Positions 24,475 through 32,929 of a stretch of DNA of 42,173 nucleotides are shown in pieces. The position numbers were made by a program, and so were the translations under genes. The DNA comes from an uncultured Brevibacillus sp. (GTDB lineage Bacteria > Bacillota > Bacilli > Brevibacillales > Brevibacillaceae), in contig CAMIVR010000028.1 of assembly GCA_946402065.1 (NCBI GenBank), forward strand, positions 1 through 42,173, given 5' to 3'. The notes beneath the pieces were generated by a model that saw nothing but the letters and a program-made list of their open reading frames with translations, was not told where the DNA came from and did not search any database. Every line of letters starts with the position of its first letter. Position 1 is the first letter of the stretch.

Positions 24475-25260
24475 GTGATCCAGTTTATCGATGTGGAAAA
24501 AACATACCAGAATGGCACCATCGCACTTAACGACATCAACGTAAAGATAGAACGCGGCGAATTCGTCGCCGTGATTGGGCTTTCGGGAGCTGGCAAATCG
24601 ACGCTCATTCGGTGCATCAACCGCATGCACGACATTACAGGCGGACAAATCATCGTTGACGGTGTTGATGTATCCAAACTCAAGGGGCGGCATATTCGCA
24701 AATTCCGCCGCAGAATCGGGATGATTTTCCAATCGTTCAATTTAGTTACCCGCACGACGGTCATCAATAATGTTCTGGTCTCCTTCGTTCCAGAGCTTCC
24801 GATGTGGAGAAAGCTGCTTGGTATCTTCACGAAAGAGCAGAAAATCAAGGCATTAGAGGCGCTTGATAAAGTAGGTATTCTGGACAAGGCGTTCGTACGT
24901 GTCGACCAGTTGTCCGGTGGACAGCAACAGCGAGTAGCGTTGGCGCGCACGCTCGCACAAAATCCGGACATCATCTTGGCGGACGAGCCGATCGCCTCCC
25001 TTGACCCCGTCACCTCGCGGATCGTCATGGACGACTTTAAGCGGATTAACAGGGATCTGAACATCTCCGTCATTATGAATATTCATCACGTTGAGATCGC
25101 CCTTGAATATGCGGACCGCATCATCGGCATTCGCAAAGGGGAAGTGGTATTCGACGGTGAAACCGCCAGGGTGACGCAAGACATTCTTCAAGAGATTTAC
25201 GGGGGCAAATGGGAAGCAGAAAAAGCGACGATGGAGGAGCAGACGGCCTATGTACGATAA
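24475..25260 (+). CDS. phnC: Phosphonate-type ABC transporter ATP-binding protein
   Basis: A 261-residue ATPase: Walker A GLSGAGKST (35-43), signature LSGGQQQR, Walker B IILADEP, and the H-loop region IMNIHHVEIAL. The PhnC type is supported by the neighbours. The start is taken as GTG 24475 (MIQFIDVEKTY, the family's normal N terminus), with AAAGGA at 24457-24462; TTG 24463 is an alternative. The frame stays open upstream to an ATG at 24361, but those codons lie inside the MITE-like element and are not family sequence. Its end overlaps the first permease gene by 11 bases. Confidence 0.9.
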   Translation: MIQFIDVEKTYQNGTIALNDINVKIERGEFVAVIGLSGAGKSTLIRCINRMHDITGGQIIVDGVDVSKLKGRHIRKFRRRIGMIFQSFNLVTRTTVINNVLVSFVPELPMWRKLLGIFTKEQKIKALEALDKVGILDKAFVRVDQLSGGQQQRVALARTLAQNPDIILADEPIASLDPVTSRIVMDDFKRINRDLNISVIMNIHHVEIALEYADRIIGIRKGEVVFDGETARVTQDILQEIYGGKWEAEKATMEEQTAYVR

Positions 25261-26065
25261 GCTGTTCCCTCCGAAGAAAATGGTGCTCCCCGATGGGAAG
25301 GTTGTATTCCAAAAGCGCTCACGTGTGCCGCTCATCGTCATATTATTGGCGGTCTGTACGGTGGCTTCCGCAAGATTCACGGGGTTCGACTTTCAAATCC
25401 TTCTTGCAAGGATTCATGAGTTTTTAACGATCATTGGCAAGATGATTCCGCCGGACTGGGGAAGCTTGCCCAACATTTGGCAGCCGCTGCTCGATACGAT
25501 CAAGATGTCGCTGCTCGGCTCGCTGCTCGGCGCGTTGCTAGCGCTGCCGGTCGCGGTGGCCGCTTCTGCCAATATCGTACAGTCAAAGCTGCTTGTGATC
25601 GTCAGTAAAACGGTGCTGAGTCTCCTCCGAACGTTGCCGACGCTCGTCACCGCGCTGATCGCGACCTTTGTGTTCGGTCTCGGACCGATGGCAGGAACGG
25701 TGGCGATCATGCTGTTCACGATCGCCTATGTAGGCAAGCTGCTGTACGAGCAGATTGAAAATGTGAATATGGGCGCATTCGAGGCGATGGAATCGCTCGG
25801 CATGACGAGGATTCAGGCGTTTCGCTTCGCAATCATTCCGCAGGTGCTTCCGGGGTACATCTCCACATCCCTTTATTGTTTTGAAGGAAATGTGCGATAT
25901 GCGGCAATTCTCGGATACGTCGGGGCAGGCGGCATCGGTTTGCTCATTAATGAAGGGCTCGGTTGGCGCGATTACCCCGCTGTCGGCATGATCATTTTCG
26001 TGCTGATTATAACGGTTTACTTGATCGAGCGGGTCAGCGAGCATTTCCGCAAAAAGCTCATCTAA
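25250..26065 (+). CDS. phnE: Phosphonate-type ABC transporter permease 1
   Basis: A 271-residue membrane permease with about six helices. The binding-protein-dependent transport motif near the C terminus (EAMESLGMTRIQAFRFAIIP as ATPase-coupling EAA loop, then ILGYVGAGGIG) is typical of PhnE. ATG 25250 lies inside phnC. It has a second, related permease 16 bases downstream, the two-PhnE arrangement known from several phosphonate and phosphite transporters. Confidence 0.9.
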   Translation: MYDKLFPPKKMVLPDGKVVFQKRSRVPLIVILLAVCTVASARFTGFDFQILLARIHEFLTIIGKMIPPDWGSLPNIWQPLLDTIKMSLLGSLLGALLALPVAVAASANIVQSKLLVIVSKTVLSLLRTLPTLVTALIATFVFGLGPMAGTVAIMLFTIAYVGKLLYEQIENVNMGAFEAMESLGMTRIQAFRFAIIPQVLPGYISTSLYCFEGNVRYAAILGYVGAGGIGLLINEGLGWRDYPAVGMIIFVLIITVYLIERVSEHFRKKLI

Positions 26066-26080
26066 GGGAGACGTTACCTT

Positions 26081-26887
26081 ATGAACCACACTGAGAAACA
26101 ACTGTTATCCGCACCGCGCAATCAGCTTTACCTGGCGACCATTATCGTTATCGTCGGCGTTTTGTTCTTGTGGTCGTTGACGTCGGTCAACTTCAGCAAT
26201 ATCGATAAGAGCGGACTTGCGATTGCGAGTAACATTCTGTACGGACTTACCCATCCGGATCCCGCGCTTCTCTTCAGCGTATCGAAACAAAGCGTTCTGT
26301 ATTTATTGGTCGAGACGGTAGCGATCGCGTTCTTAGGGACGATTGTCGGTGCGATATTGGCCGTGCCGCTCGCTTTTCTGGCTGCATCCAACATTGCTTC
26401 CAAGCCGGTATCATGGCTGACGAGACTTCTCCTCATCATCATCCGCACCATTCCGGCGCTTGTATATGGTTTAATGTTTATCCGAGTGACGGGTCCGGGA
26501 CCGTTCGCCGGCGTGCTGACGGTCGGTTTGACTTCCATCGGGATGCTCGCCAAGCTCTATGTGGACGCCATCGAGGAGCTCGACAAGGGTGTGCTAGAGT
26601 CGATGACGTCGATCGGCTGCAGCACTTTTGAGAAAATCCGCTTCGGCATTGTGCCACAGCTCATCTCGATCTTTTTATCGGTTATGATCTATCGCTTCGA
26701 CATGAACATGCGCGAGGCTTCGATTCTGGGGCTCGTCGGGGCAGGCGGCATCGGGGCTCCGCTCATCTTCGCCATGCGGAGCTACAAATGGGATCAAGTT
26801 GGCGCGATTCTCATTGGATTGGTCGTGCTGATTCTGATGATCGAATTGTTTTCCAATAAGCTGCGTACGAAACTAGTCAGAGAGTAA
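26081..26887 (+). CDS. phnE: Phosphonate-type ABC transporter permease 2
   Basis: A 268-residue permease related to the previous one, with its own coupling loop (SMTSIGCSTFEKIRFGIVP) and LGLVGAGGIGAPL motif. AAGGGAGACG precedes ATG 26081. The two permeases probably form a heterodimer with a PhnC dimer. This ends the transporter operon, followed by a terminator. Confidence 0.9.
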   Translation: MNHTEKQLLSAPRNQLYLATIIVIVGVLFLWSLTSVNFSNIDKSGLAIASNILYGLTHPDPALLFSVSKQSVLYLLVETVAIAFLGTIVGAILAVPLAFLAASNIASKPVSWLTRLLLIIIRTIPALVYGLMFIRVTGPGPFAGVLTVGLTSIGMLAKLYVDAIEELDKGVLESMTSIGCSTFEKIRFGIVPQLISIFLSVMIYRFDMNMREASILGLVGAGGIGAPLIFAMRSYKWDQVGAILIGLVVLILMIELFSNKLRTKLVRE

Positions 26888-26893
26888 TTCGCC

Positions 26894-26937
26894 AAGCTCG
26901 GGAGCGGTCCAGTTTGATCCCGGGCTTTTTTCTTTTG
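26894..26937 (+). terminator. Terminator of the phn operon
   Basis: AAGCTCGGGA (26894-26903) pairs with TCCCGGGCTT (26918-26927) with one mismatch, followed by TTTTCTTTT. Confidence 0.75.
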
Positions 26938-26990
26938 TGCAGAAAGCAGCGAAAACTTACCGTTTCTTGAGGTGCGGTTCAGCTTAACGA

Positions 26991-27368
26991 TTGCCTCTGG
27001 TCCTTGCGATGGATGCGGACACGATCATTTTTGCTGAACCGGCTGCCGGTCAGGACATGCAAGGGATGCGGCTGCTGGCGGACATGCTGGCAGAACCGAA
27101 GCAGGAAAGAAAGACGCTGATTACGATCAACATGGGGCAAAAGCTCTCCGTTGAGCTGCTGTGTCTGGCGGATACATTGATCCCGAATGAAACAGAGCCG
27201 GAGCTGTTGACCGGACTTCCTGCGAATACGCTGGAACAAGTCGAGCAGGCAGCAAAGCAGCTCATAGCAATCGGTGTACAGCGAGTCCTTTGCGGTTTTG
27301 AACGTGCGGAACGAAGAAAATTTCTTATTGACAATCTCCATTATCGTTTGTTTATAATATTTTCATAA
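26991..27368 (+). pseudogene. Chimeric gene scrap: ABC-ATPase piece joined to ribokinase piece
   Basis: An open frame of 125 codons from TTG 26991. Residues about 3-48 resemble the Walker B to H-loop part of an ECF/CbiO-type ATPase (LAMDADTIIFAEPAAGQDM, then RKTLITINM). Residues about 49-100 resemble the mid-part of ribokinase (LADTLIPNETEPELLTG, AAKQLIAIGVQRVLCGF). Neither has its catalytic whole, and there is no ribosome site. The tail runs into the next gene's promoter. I read it as two fused relics, not a working gene. Confidence 0.6.
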
Positions 27369-27406
27369 CAAATCAAAATTTACGAACAACATTCGATAAT
27401 GTCGAA
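27328..27406 (+). promoter_or_regulatory. Promoter and palindromic operator of the IclR gene
   Basis: Perfect hexamers TTGACA (27328-27333) and TATAAT (27353-27358) stand 19 bases apart, slightly wide. Downstream, TTCGATAATGTCGAA (27392-27406) has 5-bp inverted arms, overlapped by ACATT/AATGT arms, between the start point and the ribosome site AAGGGGG. This suits self-repression by IclR, which is inference. Confidence 0.6.
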
Positions 27407-27420
27407 CGAAAGGGGGCAAC

Positions 27421-28191
27421 ATGACAGAAAAATTGATTCAATCGGTTGAACGGGCAATTGACATCTTGGAATTGTTCACGACTTCCACCGTACAGTTAAG
27501 TGTGAAAGAAATCAGCGACAAGCTGGGCTTGTCCAAAAGCACCGCACATGGCTTGATCAAAACGCTTGAAGTGAGAGGGCTGCTTGAGCAGGACCCGGAG
27601 AATTTAAAGTACAAGCTGGGCTTAAAGCTGTTCATGTTTGGCAATCTCGTCTCCGAACAGATGGACATCCGAAAAGTCGCCTATCCGTTCATCCAGACCC
27701 TTGTAAACGATGTCAAAGAAACCGTACACCTGGTCGTCATGGATGGAAAAGAAGCGGTCTATGTGGAAAAAGTCGATGGACCCGGGGCGTTGCGGATGTA
27801 TTCGCAAGTTGGCAAACGTGCGCCGATTCACTGTACAGGTGTCGGGAAAGCGATCTTTGCCTTTTTGGAGGATCACGTTATTGATGAGATTCTTGAGACG
27901 ACGGAGCTCGTCAGTTTCACGCCGTTTACCAATACGCAGCCCGAGGAAATCAAGAAAAACCTGCAATTCATCCGCGAGCATGGCTATGCGTTGGACGATG
28001 AAGAGATCGAAGTGGGCTTGCTGTGTGTCGCAGCGCCGATTTTTAATCATCTGGGAAAAGCGGTCGCATCGATCAGTTGTGCCGGACCCAAAAACCGGAT
28101 CAGCAACGATCGGCTTGATGAAATTATCGAAAAGGTAAAAGCTGCTGGACGGGAAATCTCCGGCAAGCTGGGGTACCACGGCATTCGTTAA
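27421..28191 (+). CDS. IclR family transcription regulator of the lower pathway
   Basis: A 256-residue IclR-type regulator: N-terminal winged helix (SVERAIDILELF, then KEISDKLGLSKSTAHGLIKTLE, residues about 8-60) and a C-terminal effector domain (GKRAPIHCTGVGKAIFAFL; GLLCVAAPIFNHLGKAVASIS). IclR proteins often control aromatic breakdown and bind pathway intermediates. AAGGGGG precedes ATG 27421. It lies 112 bases before, and in line with, the hydratase operon, so it probably regulates that operon and perhaps the upper one; the effector is unknown. Confidence 0.9.
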   Translation: MTEKLIQSVERAIDILELFTTSTVQLSVKEISDKLGLSKSTAHGLIKTLEVRGLLEQDPENLKYKLGLKLFMFGNLVSEQMDIRKVAYPFIQTLVNDVKETVHLVVMDGKEAVYVEKVDGPGALRMYSQVGKRAPIHCTGVGKAIFAFLEDHVIDEILETTELVSFTPFTNTQPEEIKKNLQFIREHGYALDDEEIEVGLLCVAAPIFNHLGKAVASISCAGPKNRISNDRLDEIIEKVKAAGREISGKLGYHGIR

Positions 28192-28195
28192 ATTT

Positions 28196-28284
28196 TTTAC
28201 TGTAAATGAAAGCGCTTTTATTATCTGCCACTGCTTTTCCGTTGGCAGCCGATTAAAAAACGATAAAGCGTAAACGGTTTTTAC
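28196..28284 (+). promoter_or_regulatory. cre-like site and palindromes before the lower-pathway operon
   Basis: TGAAAGCGCTTTTA (28207-28220) matches the cre consensus TGNAARCGNWWWCA at 13 of 14 positions. Arms TTTAC/GTAAA occur as TTTACTGTAAA (28196-28206) and, inverted, in GTAAACGGTTTTTAC (28270-28284). A hairpin CTGCCA (28226-28231) / TGGCAG (28243-28248) lies between. CcpA control is likely; the palindromes may be IclR sites. Confidence 0.5.
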
Positions 28285-28303
28285 AGGAGAGGAGAATGGA
28301 GCG

Positions 28304-29098
28304 ATGCCTCAAATAACGGGCGACAGAATCAAAGCTTTGGCAGATTTGCTGCAGCAGGCGGAAGCGACGCGCACGGGCGCAGCGCCGCTAACTGCGTCGG
28401 AGCCATCCTTAAGCGTGGAGGACGCGTACCAGATTCAACTGCACAATATCGGCCGGAAGACAGCGGCCGGACAAGTGATCACCGGCAAAAAAATCGGCCT
28501 GACCTCGCTGGCCATGCAAAAGCTGCTCGGCGTGGACCAACCGGATTACGGCCACCTGCTGGACAGCATGGTTGTGGAAAACGGCGGCGACGTGTCGATG
28601 ACAAGGGTCATGCAGCCGCGCGTAGAAGCCGAAATCGCCTTTGTGCTCAAGCGCGATCTGGTCGGTCCCAACGTGACCGCACTCGATGTCCTGCTGGCCA
28701 CCGACTACATTACGCCTTCGTTTGAAATCGTTGACAGCCGGATTCAGGATTGGAAAATTACGCTGGCCGACACTGTAGCGGACAACGCTTCGTCCGGCCT
28801 GTATTTGCTCGGCGAACAGCGCTTTGCAGTCGACGCGGTTGATCTGGAAACGCTGGGAATGGCGTTTTACAAAAACGGCCAGCTCGTCAATACCGGCGTA
28901 GGCGCAGCAGCGTTGGGACATCCCGCTCACTGCGTCGCCTGGCTGGCGAACAAGCTGTTTGCCTTCGGCGTGACGCTGAAAGCGGGCGAAGTGATTTTGT
29001 CCGGAGCGCTGTCCGCAGCGGCCAATGCCGCACCTGGCGATCATTTTTCGGCACGCTTTGCCCATCTCGGCGAGGTCAGTGTGCGATTTGTCGAATAG
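28304..29098 (+). CDS. 2-oxopent-4-enoate (2-keto-4-pentenoate) hydratase
   Basis: A 264-residue member of the hydratase/decarboxylase family (DmpE/MhpD type) adding water to 2-oxopent-4-enoate to give 4-hydroxy-2-oxovalerate. Metal-binding [11 protein letters not shown] (the ExE pair) and the [16 protein letters not shown] stretch are present, with GKKIGLTS at the N half. It is paralogous to the decarboxylase gene three genes later; the assignment of which is hydratase rests on closer likeness (this one DmpE-like, the other DmpH-like) and is not absolute. GGAGAGGAG precedes ATG 28304. Confidence 0.85.
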   Translation: MPQITGDRIKALADLLQQAEATRTGAAPLTASEPSLSVEDAYQIQLHNIGRKTAAGQVITGKKIGLTSLAMQKLLGVDQPDYGHLLDSMVVENGGDVSMTRVMQPRVEAEIAFVLKRDLVGPNVTALDVLLATDYITPSFEIVDSRIQDWKITLADTVADNASSGLYLLGEQRFAVDAVDLETLGMAFYKNGQLVNTGVGAAALGHPAHCVAWLANKLFAFGVTLKAGEVILSGALSAAANAAPGDHFSARFAHLGEVSVRFVE

Positions 29099-29121
29099 CG
29101 GAAAAAGGAGTGGAGAAAACG

Positions 29122-30003
29122 GTGAAAAAAATCAAAGCAGCCATACTGGGGTCAGGAAATATCGGAACCGACTTGATGAAAAAGTTGGGCCGTTCAGACA
29201 TTCTCGAATTAACCGCGATGATCGGGATCGACCCGGCATCCGACGGCCTTCGACGGGCCAAAGAGCGGGGCTATGTGACGATTTCGGATGGTATTGAAGG
29301 TTTTCTCAAGCAGCCAGAGCTGGCCGATATCGTCTTTGACGCAACGTCGGCCAAAGCGCATTTTGCCAATGACAGGCTGCTGCGGGCAGCAGGGAAGAAA
29401 GTGATCGACTTGACACCGGCTGCGATTGGACCGTTTGTCGTTCCGCCGGTCAATCTCGGCGCACACATTCACGAGCCGAACGTGAATTTGATCACGTGCG
29501 GCGGACAGGCGACGATTCCGATGGTGTACGCCGTCCATCGCGTCTGTCCGGTAGCCTATGCCGAGATCGTCGCGACAATTTCCAGCAAAAGCGCCGGACC
29601 CGGCACGCGGGCGAATATCGACGAATTCACCGAGACGACGGCACGGGCGATCGAGCAGGTCGGGGGCGCCAAACAAGGCAAGGCGATCATCATCCTGAAC
29701 CCGGCCGAGCCGCCGATCATCATGCGCGATACCGTATATGTAGAAGTGGAAGGAAGCATGGACGAAGCGAACGTCACACAGTCGATTGAGGAAATGGTCG
29801 AAACCGTGCAAACATACGTGCCTGGATATCGGCTCGTCGCCTCCCCGATCTTTGAGGGACAGAAGGTGACCATTCTGCTCGAAGTGGAGGGCAGAGGCGA
29901 TTATCTTCCCAAATATGCCGGCAATCTGGACATCATGACTTCTGCAGCGGTCAAAGTAGCGGAAGAATTCGCGCAGCACAAACTGGCAGAAGAAACGGCC
30001 TAG
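29122..30003 (+). CDS. Acetaldehyde dehydrogenase (acylating)
   Basis: A 293-residue DmpF/MhpF/BphJ-type enzyme turning acetaldehyde, CoA and NAD into acetyl-CoA. Rossmann motif [13 protein letters not shown] at the N terminus; [16 protein letters not shown] holds the catalytic cysteine; STIS-like [17 protein letters not shown] follows. GTG 29122 was chosen with AGGAG at 11 bases; GTG 29110 would overlap that site. It forms a channelling complex with the aldolase encoded next, as known for DmpFG. Confidence 0.92.
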   Translation: MKKIKAAILGSGNIGTDLMKKLGRSDILELTAMIGIDPASDGLRRAKERGYVTISDGIEGFLKQPELADIVFDATSAKAHFANDRLLRAAGKKVIDLTPAAIGPFVVPPVNLGAHIHEPNVNLITCGGQATIPMVYAVHRVCPVAYAEIVATISSKSAGPGTRANIDEFTETTARAIEQVGGAKQGKAIIILNPAEPPIIMRDTVYVEVEGSMDEANVTQSIEEMVETVQTYVPGYRLVASPIFEGQKVTILLEVEGRGDYLPKYAGNLDIMTSAAVKVAEEFAQHKLAEETA

Positions 30004-30018
30004 GAGAGGGGAGAGAAC

Positions 30019-31038
30019 ATGATGGGAGCAGAATCTGGAATCTTGCTGACGGAAGTAGCGTTGCGGGACGGCAGCCACGCCATTGCGCATCAGTTCACGG
30101 TCGATCAGGTGACGAGCATTGCGGCAGGGTTAAACGCGGCACGGGTGCCGTACATTGAAGTGTCGCACGGAGACGGTTTGGGCGGTTCCTCGCTGCAGTA
30201 CGGGCGGTCTGCAACAAATGAACTGAAATTGATCGAAGCAGCCGTGTCGGTCTGCGACTTCTCGAAAATATGTGTGCTGCTCATTCCCGGCATCGGGACG
30301 ATGCGCGATCTGAAGGAAGCGGCCAAGCTCGGGGTGCAAGTCGCACGGGTGGCGACGCATGTGACCGAGGCGGACATTTCGGCGCAGCACATCGCCCTGT
30401 CCAGGGAGCTGGGGCTGGAAACGGTTGGCTTTCTGATGATGTCCCACCTGGCATCGGTCGAGAAGATCGTCGAGCAGGCAAGGCTGATGGAAAGCTACGG
30501 TGCGGACGTCGTCTACATCGTCGACTCGGCAGGAGCGATGCTGCCAGGCGATGTTCGCGAAAAAGTCCGCGCCCTGCGCCAAGCGCTGCAGGTTGAGATC
30601 GGGTTCCACGCCCATAACAACCTTTCCCTGGCAGTGGCGAACAGCTTGGTTGCAATCGAAGAAGGCGCAACCCGCCTGGACAGCAGCATCCGCTGCCTGG
30701 GGGCCGGTGCAGGAAACACGCAGACAGAGGTACTTGCGGCCGTACTGAGCAAAATGGGCATCGAGACCGGTGTCGATCTTTACAAGCTGATGGATTTGGC
30801 CGAGGACGTCGTCGCTCCGGTGCTGCTGAAGCCACAGGAAATCACCAAAGGCAGCTTGACGCTCGGGTATGCAGGGGTGTACTCCAGCTTCCTCCTGCAC
30901 TCGCAAAATGCCGCGAAACGCTTTGGCGTCGACTCCCGCGACATTTTGATCGAGCTCGGCAAGCGCAAAATCGTCGGCGGACAGGAAGACATGATCGTCG
31001 ACGTCGCAGCACAACTGAGCAAAGCGGCTCACAAGTAA
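30019..31038 (+). CDS. 4-hydroxy-2-oxovalerate aldolase
   Basis: A 339-residue DmpG/MhpE/BphI-type HMGL-family aldolase splitting 4-hydroxy-2-oxovalerate into pyruvate and acetaldehyde. ALRDGSHAIAHQF holds the catalytic R and D, VEVSHGDGLGGSSLQYG-like residues follow, and the metal-binding GFHAHNNLSLAVANS is intact. GAGGGGAGAG precedes ATG 30019 (a second ATG follows at once). Its C-terminal part contacts the dehydrogenase in the family complex. Confidence 0.93.
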   Translation: MMGAESGILLTEVALRDGSHAIAHQFTVDQVTSIAAGLNAARVPYIEVSHGDGLGGSSLQYGRSATNELKLIEAAVSVCDFSKICVLLIPGIGTMRDLKEAAKLGVQVARVATHVTEADISAQHIALSRELGLETVGFLMMSHLASVEKIVEQARLMESYGADVVYIVDSAGAMLPGDVREKVRALRQALQVEIGFHAHNNLSLAVANSLVAIEEGATRLDSSIRCLGAGAGNTQTEVLAAVLSKMGIETGVDLYKLMDLAEDVVAPVLLKPQEITKGSLTLGYAGVYSSFLLHSQNAAKRFGVDSRDILIELGKRKIVGGQEDMIVDVAAQLSKAAHK

Positions 31039-31056
31039 ACAATCAGGAGGTAACCG

Positions 31057-31857
31057 ATGGCGAATGTAGCTGACATACAGTCGATCGCTCGCTTTTTGCA
31101 CAATGCGGAAAAAGAGCGGAGAGAAGTAACCAGCATTGCTGCTGAGTACCCGGATCTTACCGTTGAAGATGCGTACCGGATCCAGGATGAAATCGTCAGG
31201 CTGAAGCGTGCAGAGGGGCATCAGGTATACGCTCCGAAAATGGGGTTAACCAGTCAGGCAAAAATGAAGCAAATGAACGTGAAAGAGCCTATATACGGCT
31301 ATATCTTCGACTATATGGTGGTGCCAAACGGCGGCGAAATCTACCTGGACGAATTGATTCACCCCAAAGTCGAGGCGGAAATTGCGTTTGTATTGGGGAA
31401 GGATTTGGCCGGTCCTGACGTGACGGCTGAACAGGTTCTGGAAGCGACGAGCCACATCGTTCCCGTGCTGGAGATCATCGACAGCCGCTATAAAGACTTC
31501 AAGTTTACCCTAACCGATGTCATCGCCGACAACACCTCTTCATCGCGCGTCGTGTTCGGCAACCGCCTCCGCAAGCCTGATGGCGTCGAGCTCGATTTGA
31601 TCGGTGCTACCATGGCGTTCAACGGAGAGATCAAAGCACTCGGTGCGACTGCAGCCGTTCTGGGACATCCAGCCAACTCGATTGCCATGCTTGCCAACAT
31701 GCTGGCGAGAAGAAAGCAGCAACCGCTGAAAGCAGGCGACGTAATTCTGTCCGGCGGGATCACGGAAGCGATCATGCTCACGGCAGGCGATTACGTGTCC
31801 GCCAGGTTTGACAGTCTGGGTGAGGTAACGTTTGCGGTAAAAGCGAGTCGCGGGTAA
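31057..31857 (+). CDS. 2-oxo-3-hexenedioate (4-oxalocrotonate) decarboxylase
   Basis: A 266-residue DmpH/XylI/NbaG-type enzyme converting 4-oxalocrotonate to 2-oxopent-4-enoate plus CO2. The metal-binding [18 protein letters not shown] and VPVLEIIDSRYKDFKF are present, with PKMGLTSQAKMKQM in the N half. AGGAGGTAA precedes ATG 31057. A tautomerase gene is absent, which fits the aminomuconate route because deamination gives 4-oxalocrotonate directly. A terminator follows. Confidence 0.88.
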   Translation: MANVADIQSIARFLHNAEKERREVTSIAAEYPDLTVEDAYRIQDEIVRLKRAEGHQVYAPKMGLTSQAKMKQMNVKEPIYGYIFDYMVVPNGGEIYLDELIHPKVEAEIAFVLGKDLAGPDVTAEQVLEATSHIVPVLEIIDSRYKDFKFTLTDVIADNTSSSRVVFGNRLRKPDGVELDLIGATMAFNGEIKALGATAAVLGHPANSIAMLANMLARRKQQPLKAGDVILSGGITEAIMLTAGDYVSARFDSLGEVTFAVKASRG

Positions 31858-31888
31858 CGTGTAGCGAATCTGGTAAAATGAGAGACGG

Positions 31889-31930
31889 AGAGCACTGTCG
31901 TGGGAAATGGGCAGGGCTCTTTTGTCTTTT
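31889..31930 (+). terminator. Terminator of the lower-pathway operon
   Basis: AGAGC (31889-31893) with GCTCT (31916-31920) and inner CTG/CAG pairs, followed by TTTTGTCTTTT. Between here and 32088 I see no gene. Confidence 0.7.
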
Positions 31931-32088
31931 TTAATACTTTGAGTAACGATCCTTGGAATTTTGGTCGACGTGCCGTTTTCAGAGTGGAGCCGTCCAGTTC
32001 TGACATCTAGCAAGCGCTGCAACAGTCGCAGCCCAATCCTCTTTTCTTTCTCCACCACTACAGCCCGAGCATCACTGATCTCAAAAGA

Positions 32089-32163
32089 GAACATACGTTC
32101 CTAAAAATAACTGGAAAAGATTGAAAGATGATCTTTGTTCGCGTAAAATAGGAACAAGAGTTC
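32089..32163 (+). promoter_or_regulatory. Promoter with two LexA-like (SOS) boxes before the sigma factor gene
   Basis: TTGAAA (32121-32126), a 17-base spacer and TAAAAT (32144-32149) form a good promoter. GAACATACGTTC (32089-32100) matches the core of the Bacillus LexA box CGAACRNRYGTTYG fully. GAACAAGAGTTC (32152-32163) keeps both half sites and lies on the likely start point; it is also part of a 9-bp hairpin AATAGGAAC/GTTCCTATT. A further small palindrome AAAGATGATCTTT is at 32125-32137. The boxes are 63 bases apart, centre to centre. Confidence 0.65.
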
Positions 32164-32201
32164 CTATTTTTAATCCAGTACACGCCAAAGGAGCCTATCT
32201 C

Positions 32202-32780
32202 ATGACAAAAACAGCGAACGATGCTTTCGATCAGATCGCTCAGCAGTTTGCGCTGAAGCAGGTCACTTTTGAGGCCGTTATCAGAGCCATGCAGAAGCGC
32301 ATCAAAGGGATCGCCCGACAGGCTGCCCGCAAATATTACCGGTATAAGCCGTTGTACGATATCGATGACTATGAAGCGGCCACACTTTACGCCCTGCATA
32401 AAGCATTGCAGACCTGGAAGAGGGAAAAGGCGGGGTTTGTGACGTATTTCGAACGTGTCGCCCGCTACGAGATCAACCAAATCCGCAAGAGCATGAATAG
32501 CCAATCGAGGCGCAGCAATCTGGCAGTTGCCAAAGAGGACGCGGAATTTACAGGCGAGGAGGCAAACAGCTTGGCACATGCTGATCATGGCTATCGAAGC
32601 GTGGAGTTCGCACTGAGCTACGACCGGCTTGCGCTTACGGACAAGCAGGACAAGCTCTGCCGGTTGATTATGCAGGGCTATAAGCAAAAGGAAATCGCGC
32701 GGCGCTTGCATGTATCGGAAGCAGCCGTCAGCATGGCGCTCAAGCGGCTGCGGGGGAAGTTCGAACAAGTCCGCCAGTGA
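32202..32780 (+). CDS. Sigma-70 family RNA polymerase sigma factor, SOS-linked
   Basis: A 192-residue small sigma factor with region 2 (about residues 25-105: YKPLYDIDDYEAATLYALH, VTYFERVARYEINQIRK) and region 4 helix-turn-helix (about 135-190: LTDKQDKLCRLIMQGYKQK, then VSEAAVSMALKRLR). No region 1.1 or 3, so ECF-like or phage/bacteriocin-type (compare UviA/TcdR-like groups). ATG 32202 follows AAAGGAG (32187-32193). The LexA-like boxes at its promoter suggest induction on DNA damage. No anti-sigma gene is beside it. Its targets may include the tail locus 4 kb downstream; that is inference. Confidence 0.8.
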   Translation: MTKTANDAFDQIAQQFALKQVTFEAVIRAMQKRIKGIARQAARKYYRYKPLYDIDDYEAATLYALHKALQTWKREKAGFVTYFERVARYEINQIRKSMNSQSRRSNLAVAKEDAEFTGEEANSLAHADHGYRSVEFALSYDRLALTDKQDKLCRLIMQGYKQKEIARRLHVSEAAVSMALKRLRGKFEQVRQ

Positions 32781-32820
32781 TGCATGGGCGCAGCACAATA
32801 GCTCGCCAGAGGAGACGCAA

Positions 32821-32856
32821 AGCCCTTGGCATTGCGCTGAGGCAACGACAAGGGCT
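32821..32856. terminator. Hairpin between converging sigma and mntH genes
   Basis: AGCCCTTG (32821-32828) pairs with CAAGGGCT (32849-32856), with inner TTGC/GCAA. T-runs are poor on both sides (TTTGCG on the minus strand), so it is a weak or factor-aided terminator for the converging transcripts. Confidence 0.45.
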
Positions 32857-32929
32857 AATTCGGGTAATCTTTTGGCCCGTCAAGCACAGTGAACCGGTGA
32901 AGCGACAGTGACAGGTCGAACATTTACGA

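Noticed and set aside
30130..31221. Open frame of 363 codons on the minus strand opposite the aldolase gene
   Set aside because: It covers two genes with strong family motifs on the plus strand and has no motif or ribosome site of its own.
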